Position numbers and translations under genes: made by a program. Below, one piece after another: positions 25,272-33,818 of a DNA stretch of 64,000 bases (positions within the stretch are counted from its first letter, which is position 1; each line of letters begins with the position of its first letter). The notes beneath the pieces are model-generated. The model was not told the origin of the DNA and searched no databases. It saw only the letters and a list, made by a program, of their open reading frames with translations. Source of the DNA: Pseudarthrobacter sp. NIBRBAC000502770 (lineage in GTDB: Bacteria; Actinomycetota; Actinomycetes; Actinomycetales; Micrococcaceae); NCBI RefSeq assembly GCF_006517815.1, contig NZ_CP041198.1, positions 3,348,001 to 3,412,000 of the forward strand. Reading direction: 5' to 3'.

Positions 25272-26678
25272 TCAGATCGAGGTGAGGTACGTCCGGATTT
25301 CCCAGTCGCTGACCTGGTTGTGCCAGCTGAGGAACTCCTCTTCCTTGGCGTTTGCGTAGTAGGTTCCGATCTCCGGATCGCCGCTGAGGCTGGCCAGGAT
25401 GACCGGGTCCCTGCGGAGCGCTTCCACGGCGTGGAGCAGGGTGGCCGGCAGGAGATGGGCATCCGCTTTGGACTCCCCCGGCCCGGATGGCGTCCCGGGG
25501 TCGAGTGCCTTCTCCACGCCGTCCAGCCCTGCGGCGATGACGGTGGCGACGGCGAGGTAGGGGTTGGCGGAACCGTCGCCGGAGCGGAGTTCGAGCCTCG
25601 CGTTGTCCGGCACGCGGATCATGTGGGTCCGGTCGTTGCCCCCGTAGGAGGCCTTCCGCGGCGACCACGTGGCGCCGGAGGAACTGGTAGTGGCGCCGGT
25701 GCGCTTGTAGGAGTTGACCGTGGGGGCGAGGAAGGCCTGCAGCGCGGGGGCGTGGTCCAGGATTCCGGCGATGAAGGAATACGCGAGGCCGGACAGCCCC
25801 AGGCCGCGTCCGCCGTCGTCCGTGTTTCCGTCCTTCCCCGGGAACAGCGCGTCCGCGCCCGACCACAGCGAGAGGTGGAAGTGCAGGCCGGTGCCGGTGC
25901 GGTCCGTGAACGGCTTGGGCATGAAGGTGGCGGTCATGCCGCGCTGCCCGGCCAGGATATTCAGGATGTAGCGGAGCGAGATGACGCGGTCGGCGGTGGT
26001 GAGGGCATCGGCGTACGTGAAGTTCTGCTCGAACTGGCCGGCGGCGTCCTCGTGGTCGTTGGCGTAGTTGCCCCAGCCGAGTGAGTTCATCGCGTCGCTG
26101 ATGGACGTGAGGTGCTCATACATCCGGGTCACGCCGCGGGCGTCGTAGCAGGGGCGGGGCGAATCGTCCCGGGTGTCGGCGGTGCTCAGCGTCCCGTCGT
26201 CGCTCCTGTTGACCAGGAAGTACTCCACCTCGGCGCCTACCTTGGCCTGCATTCCCTGGTCCGCCAGGCGGGCGAGGGCGTTCTTGAGGATGACGCGCGG
26301 GGCGTAGGGCCAGGGCTTGCCGTCGACGTGCGGGTCGCAGTGGATGATGGCCAGCCCTTCCTTGATGAAGGGGACGGGGGTGAAGGAGGCGAGGTCCGGG
26401 ACGGCGATGAGGTCCCCGTCCTGGGGCTTCTGGCCGATGAGGCCGGCCGCGTAGCCGGCAAAGCCCATGGCGCCCGCTTCGAGTTCGTGGGCGGCTTCCA
26501 CCGGAACGAGCTTGGCGCAGGGCTTTCCGGTCATGTCCACGAAGGTGGCCAGGAGGAAGCGGATGTCATGGGCGCGGGCGATGTCGGCGAGGGTGATCGT
26601 CGGTTCGGAGGCGGGAGCGGCGGACGCAAGGGCCGGCTCCATGGCGGGGGTTACAGCAGGGGTTGCGACACTGGTCAT
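25272..26678 (-). CDS. glnT: Type III glutamine synthetase-like ligase, GlnT (gamma-glutamylmethylamide synthetase type)
   Basis: 468 residues from the ATG at 26678 (AGGA before it). The N-terminal beta-grasp region (FLLATFVDMTGKPCAKLVP) and catalytic blocks KVGAEVEYFL, NDHEDAAGQFEQNF, DRTGTGLHFHLSLW, APTVNSYKRTG and ARLELRSGDGSANPYLA fit the GlnT branch of GS-I-like ligases. GlnT enzymes ligate ammonia or small alkylamines to glutamate using ATP; those grouped with glx/mgs genes make gamma-glutamylmethylamide. It is the first gene of the operon glnT-glxBCD-oxidase-amidohydrolase, transcribed away from the sugar-type genes. Confidence 0.88.
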   Translation of the reverse strand: MTSVATPAVTPAMEPALASAAPASEPTITLADIARAHDIRFLLATFVDMTGKPCAKLVPVEAAHELEAGAMGFAGYAAGLIGQKPQDGDLIAVPDLASFTPVPFIKEGLAIIHCDPHVDGKPWPYAPRVILKNALARLADQGMQAKVGAEVEYFLVNRSDDGTLSTADTRDDSPRPCYDARGVTRMYEHLTSISDAMNSLGWGNYANDHEDAAGQFEQNFTYADALTTADRVISLRYILNILAGQRGMTATFMPKPFTDRTGTGLHFHLSLWSGADALFPGKDGNTDDGGRGLGLSGLAYSFIAGILDHAPALQAFLAPTVNSYKRTGATTSSSGATWSPRKASYGGNDRTHMIRVPDNARLELRSGDGSANPYLAVATVIAAGLDGVEKALDPGTPSGPGESKADAHLLPATLLHAVEALRRDPVILASLSGDPEIGTYYANAKEEEFLSWHNQVSDWEIRTYLTSI

Positions 26679-26826
26679 CGAAACATTCCTGTCCAATTGG
26701 TTAGTTACAGTAAACCTTGTTGCATCAGAGTATCCAAGGCTGTGTTTCACGCGTCGGGCCGGAAGGTTAAATGCATGTTTCGAGGGGATGGGGGTACGCG
26801 TCCAGCAAAGAGAGAGGGTGTACCCG

Positions 26827-27960
26827 TTGAGCAATGAGCAGTCCCCTGACCCGCAGGCACCCGCCGAAGCAAAGACCCCCGTCCCGGACTTACGGGTGGG
26901 GGTGGTGGGCATCGGCTGGGCCGGCCAGCAGCACCTCAAGGCCTACTCGGCGCTGGACGGAGTAAGCATCGTCTCGGTGGCCGGCATGGAACAGGACCTC
27001 CGGGACTCCCTGCAGGCCGAATACGCCATCCCGAACGCCCTCGCCGGCTGGGAGGACATGCTGGAGCACGGCGGCCTGGACGCGGTCAGCGTGGCAGTGC
27101 CCACCTTCCTGCACGCCCCGATCGCCATCGCCGCCCTGGAACGGGGCCTCCACGTGCTCAGCGAGAAGCCGATCGCCCGCAACGCTGCGGAAGGCCAGGC
27201 CATGGTGGACGCCGCCCGCAAAGCCGGCCGCGTCCTTGACGTCGCCTTCAACCACCGCCGCCGCGGGGACATCAGGGCGCTCAAGGACGTGATCGACGGC
27301 GGCGGCCTGGGCCGGCCGTATTACGCGAAGGCCTCGTGGCTGCGGCGCGCCGGCATCCCCACGCTGGGCAGCTGGTTCACCAACCCGGAGCTCGCAGGCG
27401 GCGGCCCCCTGGCGGACATCGGCGTCCATGTGCTCGACTTCGCCCTGTACCTCCTCGGCGAGCCGAAGGTGGTGGCGGTATCCGCAGCCACCCATGCCGA
27501 ACTGGGTCCGCAGGGCCGGGGCGGCGGAAGCCGGTTCTCCGCCCACGCCACCAGCCATGCCTTCGACGTGGAAGACTTCGCCACGGCGTTGCTGCGGCTG
27601 GAGGGCGGCGCGACCCTGCTGGTCGAGGCCAGCTGGGCTGCCTACCGGGAAACCGACGACCAGCTGGACTTCACCGTGTACGGTACTGACGGCGGTGCCG
27701 AGCTCAGGGTGCACGGGGCCCCCTTTCCGCCGGTGGGCCGGCTGCGGGTGTTCGCGGACAAGGACGGGGAGTCCGCGGACTACCTGCCCCCGGTCCTGCC
27801 GGGCCGCGCACACGATGCAGTGGTGGAGGACTTTGTCACCGCCGTGCGCGGCGGCGCGAACGTCTGGGCCAACCATGACGGATCCCTGGCGCTGTACCGG
27901 GCGCAGGTCATCGACGCGTGCTACCAGTCCGCACGCGAGCAGAGGGAGGTTCGGCTCTGA
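26827..27960 (+). CDS. Gfo/Idh/MocA family NAD(P)-dependent oxidoreductase
   Basis: 377 residues. Rossmann NAD(P) site [17 protein letters not shown] (about 20-36), the conserved EKP-type block [19 protein letters not shown], and the C-terminal beta-sheet domain beginning [20 protein letters not shown]. Members oxidise sugars, inositols or related polyols. I place the start at TTG 26827 because GAGAGGG lies 8 bases ahead; an in-frame ATG at 26788 is possible but has its purine run directly against the codon. Its stop overlaps the ThuA gene by one base, so the two are coupled. Confidence 0.88.
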   Translation: MSNEQSPDPQAPAEAKTPVPDLRVGVVGIGWAGQQHLKAYSALDGVSIVSVAGMEQDLRDSLQAEYAIPNALAGWEDMLEHGGLDAVSVAVPTFLHAPIAIAALERGLHVLSEKPIARNAAEGQAMVDAARKAGRVLDVAFNHRRRGDIRALKDVIDGGGLGRPYYAKASWLRRAGIPTLGSWFTNPELAGGGPLADIGVHVLDFALYLLGEPKVVAVSAATHAELGPQGRGGGSRFSAHATSHAFDVEDFATALLRLEGGATLLVEASWAAYRETDDQLDFTVYGTDGGAELRVHGAPFPPVGRLRVFADKDGESADYLPPVLPGRAHDAVVEDFVTAVRGGANVWANHDGSLALYRAQVIDACYQSAREQREVRL

Positions 27961-28718
27961 TGGACGGCGAACTGCGGATCCTGGTGTGGAACGAAGGCGT
28001 CCACGAAGCCAACAATGAGCCGTCCCACATCGGGGAGATATACCCGGACGGCATCCACGGCGCCATCGCCGCCGGCCTCCGCTCCCACTTTCCGGACGCG
28101 GAGATTACGACGGCGGTCCTGGCCACCGGCGCCGACCACGGCCTCAGCGAAGAGGTGCTCGCGGAGACTGACGTGCTGTTGTGGTGGGGCCACATCGCGC
28201 ACGCCGAGGTGGGGGACGCCGTCGTCGAGCGCGTCCACCGGCACGTGCTGGGCGGGATGGGACTGATCGTGCTGCACTCGGGGCACTTCTCGAAGATCTT
28301 CACCAGACTGCTCGGTACCAGCTGCTCCCTTGCCTGGCGGAATGACGGCCAGCGCGAACTGGTGTGGACCGTCAAGCCGTCCCACCCCATCGCGGACGGG
28401 GTGGACAGCCCCATCGTCATCCCGGAGCAGGAGATGTACGGCGAACTGTTCGACATCCCGGACCCTGACGACCTGATCTTCATCAGCTCGTTTGCCGGCG
28501 GTGAGGTATTCCGGTCCGGCGTCACCTTCACCCGCGGAAAAGGCCGCATCTTCTACTTCAGCCCGGGCGACCAGGAGTACCCGGTGTACCACCATCCGCA
28601 GGTCCAGCGGGTCCTGGCCAACGGCGTGCGGTGGGCTGCGCAGCCGGATGTGGACCGTTCCGCCCCGGCTGTGACCAACCCGGCCCGGGAGTGGTTTGAC
28701 GGGGCAAAACAGCATTGA
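27960..28718 (+). CDS. ThuA-family protein (trehalose-utilisation-like)
   Basis: 252 residues with the ThuA (GATase1-like) fold: [16 protein letters not shown] at the start, a GADHGL turn, [15 protein letters not shown], and [16 protein letters not shown], then the C-terminal [26 protein letters not shown] block. ThuA proteins accompany Gfo/Idh/MocA dehydrogenases in disaccharide (3-keto-sugar) pathways. Coupled to the upstream oxidoreductase by TGATG. Confidence 0.9.
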   Translation: MDGELRILVWNEGVHEANNEPSHIGEIYPDGIHGAIAAGLRSHFPDAEITTAVLATGADHGLSEEVLAETDVLLWWGHIAHAEVGDAVVERVHRHVLGGMGLIVLHSGHFSKIFTRLLGTSCSLAWRNDGQRELVWTVKPSHPIADGVDSPIVIPEQEMYGELFDIPDPDDLIFISSFAGGEVFRSGVTFTRGKGRIFYFSPGDQEYPVYHHPQVQRVLANGVRWAAQPDVDRSAPAVTNPAREWFDGAKQH

Positions 28719-28839
28719 CATCACCTCTGCGGCGGAGCAGATTGGGATCGTCGCACACGAGGTTCGGCAGGTTCCGGACGGGCACACCCCTCCCTGGCGG
28801 ACCATCCTCCCGGAGCGCCCGCACGCCCGGGTGAACTAA
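28696..28839 (+). CDS. Possible small protein or coding remnant after the ThuA gene
   Basis: A 47-residue frame from TTG 28696 (GGGAG four bases before) to TAA 28837, overlapping the ThuA end by 23 bases. About 80% of its third codon positions are G or C and the text ([22 protein letters not shown]) looks like real protein. It may be a genuine small gene or the remains of a longer one, for example the C-terminus of a second dehydrogenase. No family is recognised. Confidence 0.35.
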   Translation: MTGQNSIDITSAAEQIGIVAHEVRQVPDGHTPPWRTILPERPHARVN

Positions 28840-28867
28840 ACAACCCCCTCCTTCCCAGGAGCCTGAA

Positions 28868-29242
28868 ATGCCCGCAGTAACGGTCAAGGACCTTGAATCA
28901 AAATCCTTCGATGAGCCGGATGAAAAGCGCCGGCCGCCCATGACGCAGGTCGATGTCGTCACCCTCGGCGGTACCACCCTGGGCCGCTTCACTTTCGAAC
29001 CCGGCTGGCGCTGGTCGGAGACCGTCAAGACGGTGGTCCACACGGACAGCTGCCAGGTCAGCCATTTGGGCGTCTGCGTAGCCGGAACCCTGACCGTTGA
29101 ACTGGTCGATGGAGGCAGGATGACCATCCACGCCGGTGACGCCTACTCCATTCCGGCCGGGCACGATGCCTGGGTGGAGGGCAGCGAGACCTACGTTTGC
29201 TACGAAGTGATGAGCGCCGCGGAGTACGCCAAGCCGGAGTGA
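28868..29242 (+). CDS. Cupin-domain protein
   Basis: 124 residues, one cupin barrel. Motif 1 is diverged (FEPGWRWSETVKTVVHTDSCQVSHLGVCVAG) and motif 2 reads IHAGDAYSIPAGHDAWVEG. Such small cupins bind metal-chelated small molecules or act as isomerases. AGGAG sits 8 bases before the ATG. It lies in the sugar-type group, between ThuA and the epimerase, and ends at a strong hairpin. Confidence 0.82.
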   Translation: MPAVTVKDLESKSFDEPDEKRRPPMTQVDVVTLGGTTLGRFTFEPGWRWSETVKTVVHTDSCQVSHLGVCVAGTLTVELVDGGRMTIHAGDAYSIPAGHDAWVEGSETYVCYEVMSAAEYAKPE

Positions 29243-29264
29243 CCGGCGGCCCGCCGCCAACCAC

Positions 29265-29299
29265 GGGGAAAGGGAGGTCCGCAGGCCCTCCCTTTCCCC
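29265..29299 (+). terminator. Perfect 13-bp hairpin after the cupin gene
   Basis: GGGGAAAGGGAGG (29265-29277) pairs with CCTCCCTTTCCCC (29287-29299) over 13 bp with a 9-base loop, 23 bases past the cupin stop. It separates the Gfo/ThuA/cupin transcript from the epimerase gene. Confidence 0.8.
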
Positions 29300-29345
29300 G
29301 CTGCTGCGGCCCTACCGTTTGAGGAAACGCAACGATCGGAGAGCA

Positions 29346-30329
29346 ATGAGAGTCACCGTCATCGGCGGCAGCGGCCACATCGGGTCGTTCCTGGTCCCCC
29401 GGCTGGTCCGCGCCGGCCATGAGGTCACCAACATCACCCGCGGCACCAGCAGGCCTTACACGGAGGCACCGGAGTGGCAGCAGGTGCACCACGTCACCGC
29501 AGACCGTGAGGCGGAAGACCGGGACGAAACGTTCGCGGACCGGGTGGCGGCCCTCAAACCGGACGTCGTGGTGGACCTGGTCTGCTTCACCCTCGAATCG
29601 GCGGCGCAGCTGGTGCAGCGGCTGCGGGGCGAGGTGGGGCACCTGCTGCACTGCGGCTCCGTCTGGCGGTACGGGCAGAGCCTGAAGCTGCCCATCAGGG
29701 AGGGCTCGGATTCCGCTGCTCCACCCTTTGGCGAATATGGCATCCAGAAGAACCGGATTGCCCTGATGCTGAAGGAAGAAACCGCCAGCGGCGGCCTGGC
29801 CACCACGTCCCTGCATCCCGGCCACATTGTGGGGCCGGGATGGCAGCCGGTCGGTCCGTTGGGCAACCTCGATCCCACCGTCTGGCAGACCATCTCTGCA
29901 GGCCAGCCCCTTCGGATTCCCGGCAGCGGCACGGAGCTGATGCACCATGTGCACGCCGATGACGTCGCGCAGGCGTTCGAACAGGCGATTGCCCGGCGCG
30001 GAGCGGCCGCCGGGCAGGACTTCAACATCGTTGCCCCTACCGCGCTGACGGTGCGCGGCTATGCGGACATCGCTGCCGCCTGGTTCGGCCACGCTGCAGT
30101 GCTGGAGACAGTTTCGTGGGACCGCTTCCGCGGGAACACCTCCCGCGAGCACGCGGATGCGAGCTGGAACCATCTCTACCGCAGCCAGTGCTTCAGCATC
30201 GAAAAAGCGGACTCCGTGCTCGGCTACGCGCCGCGGTACGAACCGGAGCAGGCAATCTTCGAATCCATCCAGTGGTTGGTTGACCACGAACAGCTGCACG
30301 TGGCCCGCCCGCTCGGCGTCGCCGGCTGA
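29346..30329 (+). CDS. NAD-dependent epimerase/dehydratase family protein
   Basis: 327 residues, extended short-chain dehydrogenase fold. The N-terminal dinucleotide site is VIGGSGHIGSFLVPRL (5-20); a CGSVWRYG segment and a Y-x3-K pair (YGIQK, about 135-139) correspond to the catalytic region. It probably acts on a sugar or sugar nucleotide. GGAGAGCA precedes the ATG. It is set apart from the upstream group by a hairpin, so it may have its own promoter, but the theme matches the carbohydrate-type neighbours. Confidence 0.85.
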   Translation: MRVTVIGGSGHIGSFLVPRLVRAGHEVTNITRGTSRPYTEAPEWQQVHHVTADREAEDRDETFADRVAALKPDVVVDLVCFTLESAAQLVQRLRGEVGHLLHCGSVWRYGQSLKLPIREGSDSAAPPFGEYGIQKNRIALMLKEETASGGLATTSLHPGHIVGPGWQPVGPLGNLDPTVWQTISAGQPLRIPGSGTELMHHVHADDVAQAFEQAIARRGAAAGQDFNIVAPTALTVRGYADIAAAWFGHAAVLETVSWDRFRGNTSREHADASWNHLYRSQCFSIEKADSVLGYAPRYEPEQAIFESIQWLVDHEQLHVARPLGVAG

Positions 30330-30340
30330 GCCTCGACGGC

Positions 30341-30820
30341 CTACCGGCAGGACCGCCGGAGCCGGGCTACCAGCGTGGCGGCGAGCACCGCCGTCGTTAG
30401 TTCCAGGGCAATAACCAGCAACAGGTCCGTGCTGCCGGAGCCGCTTCCAGCGGACGACGGCGGCTGGCCGCCGTGCGCGTGCCCGGCACCGCCGGCGCCG
30501 AGCAGCAGTGCTGCATGCAGGGCAGCCATCGCCACGGCAGCGATGGTGACCTGGTGCAGCGCACCCACCCGGCTGTGCCGCCAGATATGGACCGCGCAGG
30601 GAGCGCAGACCGCGGTGAGTGCCAGCATGAGCACGCCAAGCCACGTGCCGTGGCGCCCGGATACGGCCAGCCATACGTGGGCCGCGCAGGAGACGGCGGT
30701 AACGATGGCAACCAGCCGGGCGTGCTGGCCGGGCCGTTGGGCATGGACCCGCAGGGCACGGTCCCGTCCAGCCGCCGTCGTGCTCCCTGCCGGGGCGGGG
30801 GTCAGGCTAGTGGCAGCCAC
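30341..30820 (-). CDS. Four-helix membrane protein overlapping the amine oxidase gene
   Basis: 159 residues from GTG 30820 (AGGG eight bases before); an ATG at 30838 would add six residues. Four membrane segments: [57 protein letters not shown] and [20 protein letters not shown]. The second carries C-A-P-C followed by H, the third has a lone His, and the loop after it contains HAHGG, possible copper ligands. It starts inside the end of the copper amine oxidase gene and so is co-translated with it. Copper supply to the oxidase is a reasonable guess and nothing more. Confidence 0.6.
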   Translation of the reverse strand: MAATSLTPAPAGSTTAAGRDRALRVHAQRPGQHARLVAIVTAVSCAAHVWLAVSGRHGTWLGVLMLALTAVCAPCAVHIWRHSRVGALHQVTIAAVAMAALHAALLLGAGGAGHAHGGQPPSSAGSGSGSTDLLLVIALELTTAVLAATLVARLRRSCR

Positions 30821-32744
30821 CGCTGCTGCCCTCGGCATGGCAGGAGGATTCCTGCTTGTTGGGGTTGGCGGGAACGTCCAGGACCGGGCTGCGGTCGAAG
30901 AAGCCCTCCGGCCGCAGCTTGAAGCCGACGGTGTCCACGGGCATGATGGGCCAGTCCTCCACCCGGGGGAAGTGGGTCAGGCCGAAGGTGTGCCACACCA
31001 CGATGTCCTGGCCGTCGATGTCCCGGTCCTGCGCGACATAGGCGGGCAGGCCCGCGCCGCCGGCGTGCTGGTTCACGAAGTCGCCCGTGGGGTACTTCTC
31101 GTCCTCGGCGTACCGGGTGACCCAGAGGTCCTTGGTGGCAAAGGCGGCGCGGCGGGCGATGGAGGAGTCCGGGTCTGCCAGCAGCGTGGGCTGGTTGTGG
31201 GAGTGCAGTTTGTAGCCCACGGGCTCGCCCAGCCGGTTCCTTGACCCCGGGTTGGAAATGATCCAGGTGCGGCCGGCGCGGGCGTCGGCTTCCCGGACGC
31301 CTTCGGACTCGCGGGCCAGGACGGTACGCCTGCGGGAGAACGCGTTGCCCCGTTCGTTTCCTGGCCCCATGGCCTGGCGGATGACGTCCTCCTCCTCCAC
31401 GCGGTTGGTGAAGCCGTCGATGGCCATGTCCAGCCGGGCGCTGAAGAGGTGCTGGTGGAAGGGGGCGCCCAGGCCTGGCGCCAGTTGGGAGATGTTGTCC
31501 GAGCCGCCCTCGGGGAACGCGGAGGTGAACACGATGCCGGTGGCTTTGGCCTCGAATTCGATGGTTCCATCCAGGTAGAGGTACCAGTAGAAGCCGTAGT
31601 CGTAGTTGCCGATCGTGGTGAAGAAGGAGATGACCAGCCGGCGGTTGCGGCGGGTGTAGGTGACGCCGCTCCAGAGGTCGGAGTGCTTGGAGAGGATACT
31701 CCAGTCCTCCTCGTGCATGCAGATGCCGTTGCGGATTTCCCGCGGGGTGCCGAAGGCGTCGCTGATGACCGGGCTGAGGTAGGTGATCTCACCCAGGCAG
31801 TCGCAGCCCAGTTCCAGGGAGTTGGCGTACTGGCCAATCAGGTATTCGCCGGTGTCGAAGTAGTTCTGCCAGGACCGGACGGGCGACGGGTCACCATACG
31901 GCACCACCATCTCGGCGATGGACGCGCGGTTGATGATCTGCCGCTTCCGGCCGCCGTCCCGAAACGCGAGGTTGTGCAGGACCACGCCTTCGCGGACATC
32001 GAAGCCCACGTCCACGCTCCATTTTTCCCACTCCACGTGGTTGCCGCCCGTGACGGTGAAGCTGGGGCCCTCCGGTTGGGTGATGCTGATGGGTTTCTGG
32101 GTTTCGCGGAGCGGCCCGGTCAGTTCGGGGTCGGTGTAGTTGCCGTGCTCGGCCGGGATGGGCATGGCACCGAGGTCGATGACCTGGGTGACTTCCCTGC
32201 TGACCACGTCCACGTAGGCCACCAGGCCGTCCACCGGGTGTGCCCAGGCGCTGTCCTCGGGGAAATCCTGCACGAACGCCAGGCCGCGGAGGATGCGGCG
32301 GCCCTTCTCTTCGCCGTATTCGAAGACGCCGGCCGAGAGCGGGGCCACGCGGACCTTTTGGACATCGAGGCCCCTGACCGCGAGTGCCGTAAGCCATCGT
32401 TCGTCAGTGGCGAGGAGGGACTCCACCACTTCGAACTCCTCCTCCAAAACCGGCAGTTCGCCGGTCACTGCAGTGTCCAGGACGACGGCGGAGAGCACCT
32501 TTTGCTGGGTAACGGAGACAACGACGTCCCTCGGCGCAGCCCCCGAGGCGTCGTGGATGAAGACCCGGAAACGGCGGTCCGCCTGCGGTTCCGCGCCCCG
32601 CGCCGGATCCAGCAGGCCGAGATAGGCGATGCGGTGCTGGGGGCCCAGGTGGCCTTCCGCCTGCAGAAGGGCGCGGACGTCCAGGATTTCCTCCGCGGTT
32701 GCCAGGCGGAAGGCGGAGGCGGTTTCGGTTGCTGCGAGAGTCAT
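30807..32744 (-). CDS. Copper amine oxidase, phenylethylamine oxidase type
   Basis: 645 residues. It oxidises primary arylalkylamines (phenylethylamine, tyramine) to the aldehyde, releasing ammonia and H2O2. The cofactor precursor is Tyr381 in T-x-x-G-N-Y-D; the catalytic base Asp297 lies in NYFDTGEYL; copper ligands are His430 and His432 (FHQHLF) and the His of [10 protein letters not shown]. These positions are one residue from those of Arthrobacter globiformis AGAO (Asp298, Tyr382, His431/433), and the text is nearly the same throughout. The C-terminus is longer and Cys/His-rich ([13 protein letters not shown]). No signal peptide, as in AGAO. AAAGGCTC precedes the ATG. Expression is probably controlled by the divergent TetR gene. 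Confidence 0.96.
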   Translation of the reverse strand: MTLAATETASAFRLATAEEILDVRALLQAEGHLGPQHRIAYLGLLDPARGAEPQADRRFRVFIHDASGAAPRDVVVSVTQQKVLSAVVLDTAVTGELPVLEEEFEVVESLLATDERWLTALAVRGLDVQKVRVAPLSAGVFEYGEEKGRRILRGLAFVQDFPEDSAWAHPVDGLVAYVDVVSREVTQVIDLGAMPIPAEHGNYTDPELTGPLRETQKPISITQPEGPSFTVTGGNHVEWEKWSVDVGFDVREGVVLHNLAFRDGGRKRQIINRASIAEMVVPYGDPSPVRSWQNYFDTGEYLIGQYANSLELGCDCLGEITYLSPVISDAFGTPREIRNGICMHEEDWSILSKHSDLWSGVTYTRRNRRLVISFFTTIGNYDYGFYWYLYLDGTIEFEAKATGIVFTSAFPEGGSDNISQLAPGLGAPFHQHLFSARLDMAIDGFTNRVEEEDVIRQAMGPGNERGNAFSRRRTVLARESEGVREADARAGRTWIISNPGSRNRLGEPVGYKLHSHNQPTLLADPDSSIARRAAFATKDLWVTRYAEDEKYPTGDFVNQHAGGAGLPAYVAQDRDIDGQDIVVWHTFGLTHFPRVEDWPIMPVDTVGFKLRPEGFFDRSPVLDVPANPNKQESSCHAEGSSGGCH

Positions 32745-32780
32745 GGGAAGAGCCTTTGTCCGGGCCGTCACCGGCCACTG

Positions 32781-32810
32781 GTTTATTTTCTATAGTTGTA
32801 GAGAATAAAC
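32781..32810. promoter_or_regulatory. 30-bp palindromic operator between amine oxidase and tetR
   Basis: GTTTATT-T-TCTA...TAGA-G-AATAAAC: 11 of the outer 12 bases in each half are complementary. It lies 36 bases before the oxidase start and 55 before the tetR start, where a TetR dimer could shut both promoters. It is also the most AT-rich stretch in the area, so it overlaps the promoter elements. Confidence 0.75.
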
Positions 32811-32865
32811 GTCCGTAACATGGCCCACAAGAGTCTGAGCGAAAAATTTCCGGGGAGTGGCCGCG

Positions 32866-33471
32866 GTGCCGAAGATAGTTGACCATGATGAGCGCCGCCT
32901 GGAACTCATGGATGCCACCTGGCGGATCATCGCCCGGCAGGGCCTTGAGAGCGCCACCATGCGCGAGATCGCCACGGAGGCAGGCTTTGCCAACGGTGCC
33001 CTGAAACCCTACTTCCCCACCAAGGACACCCTGCTCGAATTCGCCTTCAGCCACGTCTTCAACAGGACCAACCGGCGCATCGCAGAGGTCACGGCCGGGC
33101 GGACGGGCCTGGACGCGCTGCGCGCCTTTTCCCTCGAGGTCCTTCCCCTCGACGAAGAGCGCGTCAACGAGGCACGCATCGTAGTCCCGTTCTGGCAACG
33201 GGCCATCAACGACCCCCGGAAGGCGGCGATCCACCAGCAGTCAATGAATGAATGGCTGGTTGCCATCCGGCGCTTCCTGGGAGAGGCGAGGGACAGCGGC
33301 GACGTGACCGCCGCCGTCGACGATTCCATCCTTGCCGGGCAGCTGCTGAACATGCTGCTGGGAGCCCAGATCGAGGCGGCCCTGGCGCCGGAAGGCGAAA
33401 CGGATTTTGGCCATGCCGCCCAGCTTGAGGGCTATCTCGCGCTCCTCGGCAAAATTCCCGGCCGGAAATGA
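32866..33471 (+). CDS. TetR-family transcriptional regulator (BetI-like)
   Basis: 201 residues. The N-terminal DNA-binding domain is clear (RRLELMDATWRIIARQGLESATMREIATEAGFANGALKPYFPTKDTLLEFAF), with the C-terminal ligand domain resembling BetI-type regulators. GTG 32866 is preferred over GTG 32857 because GGGGAG lies eight bases ahead of it. Divergent from the amine oxidase; a palindrome between them is the expected operator. The effector may be an amine or an aldehyde. Confidence 0.92.
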   Translation: MPKIVDHDERRLELMDATWRIIARQGLESATMREIATEAGFANGALKPYFPTKDTLLEFAFSHVFNRTNRRIAEVTAGRTGLDALRAFSLEVLPLDEERVNEARIVVPFWQRAINDPRKAAIHQQSMNEWLVAIRRFLGEARDSGDVTAAVDDSILAGQLLNMLLGAQIEAALAPEGETDFGHAAQLEGYLALLGKIPGRK

Positions 33472-33556
33472 GCGGCAAACTCGAAAGTATGCTTACTATT
33501 GGTGGGTCAGGTTCTGGCAGATGCCGGAGCGAGCACGAACTGTAAGGAGCATCTCC

Positions 33557-33733
33557 ATGGGTTTGGATGACAAGATCGGCAACGCTGCAGAGAAGCTCGG
33601 CGGCAAGGGCAAGGAAGCTGCCGGAAACGCCACGGGCGACGAGAGCCTGAAGGCCGAAGGCCAGACGGACCAGGCAAAGTCGGATATTAAGCAGGCCGGC
33701 GAACACGTCAAGGACGCCTTCAAGAAGGACTAG
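33557..33733 (+). CDS. CsbD family stress-response protein
   Basis: 58 residues, highly charged: DDKIGNAAEKLGGKGKEAAG and KSDIKQAGEHVKDAFKKD are typical of CsbD/YjbJ proteins, which accumulate in stress in many bacteria without a known biochemical role. TAAGGAGC seven bases before the ATG is the strongest ribosome site in the area, consistent with high expression. A perfect terminator follows. Confidence 0.93.
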   Translation: MGLDDKIGNAAEKLGGKGKEAAGNATGDESLKAEGQTDQAKSDIKQAGEHVKDAFKKD

Positions 33734-33746
33734 TCGGCGCTCGCAT

Positions 33747-33780
33747 AATGGGTGCAACTCCAACCGGAGTTGCACCCATT
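33747..33780. terminator. Perfect 15-bp terminator hairpin after csbD
   Basis: AATGGGTGCAACTCC and GGAGTTGCACCCATT pair over 15 bp around the loop AACC, 13 bases past the csbD stop. Symmetrical ends mean it could also stop the convergent DUF1345 gene. Confidence 0.88.
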
Positions 33781-33818
33781 GCGTTTAAGCGCCCGGCTTG
33801 GCCGGGACGCCGGGACGC

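Noticed and set aside
26679..26826. GlnR-type site or strong operator in the glnT promoter
   Set aside because: GTTAC, GTAAC and GAAAC pieces occur but not at the 11-base period; only a short CCAATTGG palindrome is present, too short to claim.
26788..26826. ATG at 26788 as start of the Gfo/Idh/MocA gene
   Set aside because: It would add 13 residues of non-family sequence and its purine run abuts the codon; TTG 26827 has a well-spaced GAGAGGG.
30807..32744. Histamine oxidase rather than phenylethylamine oxidase
   Set aside because: Length and residue numbering (Asp297, Tyr381, His430/432) follow AGAO; the histamine enzyme is longer, near 684 residues.
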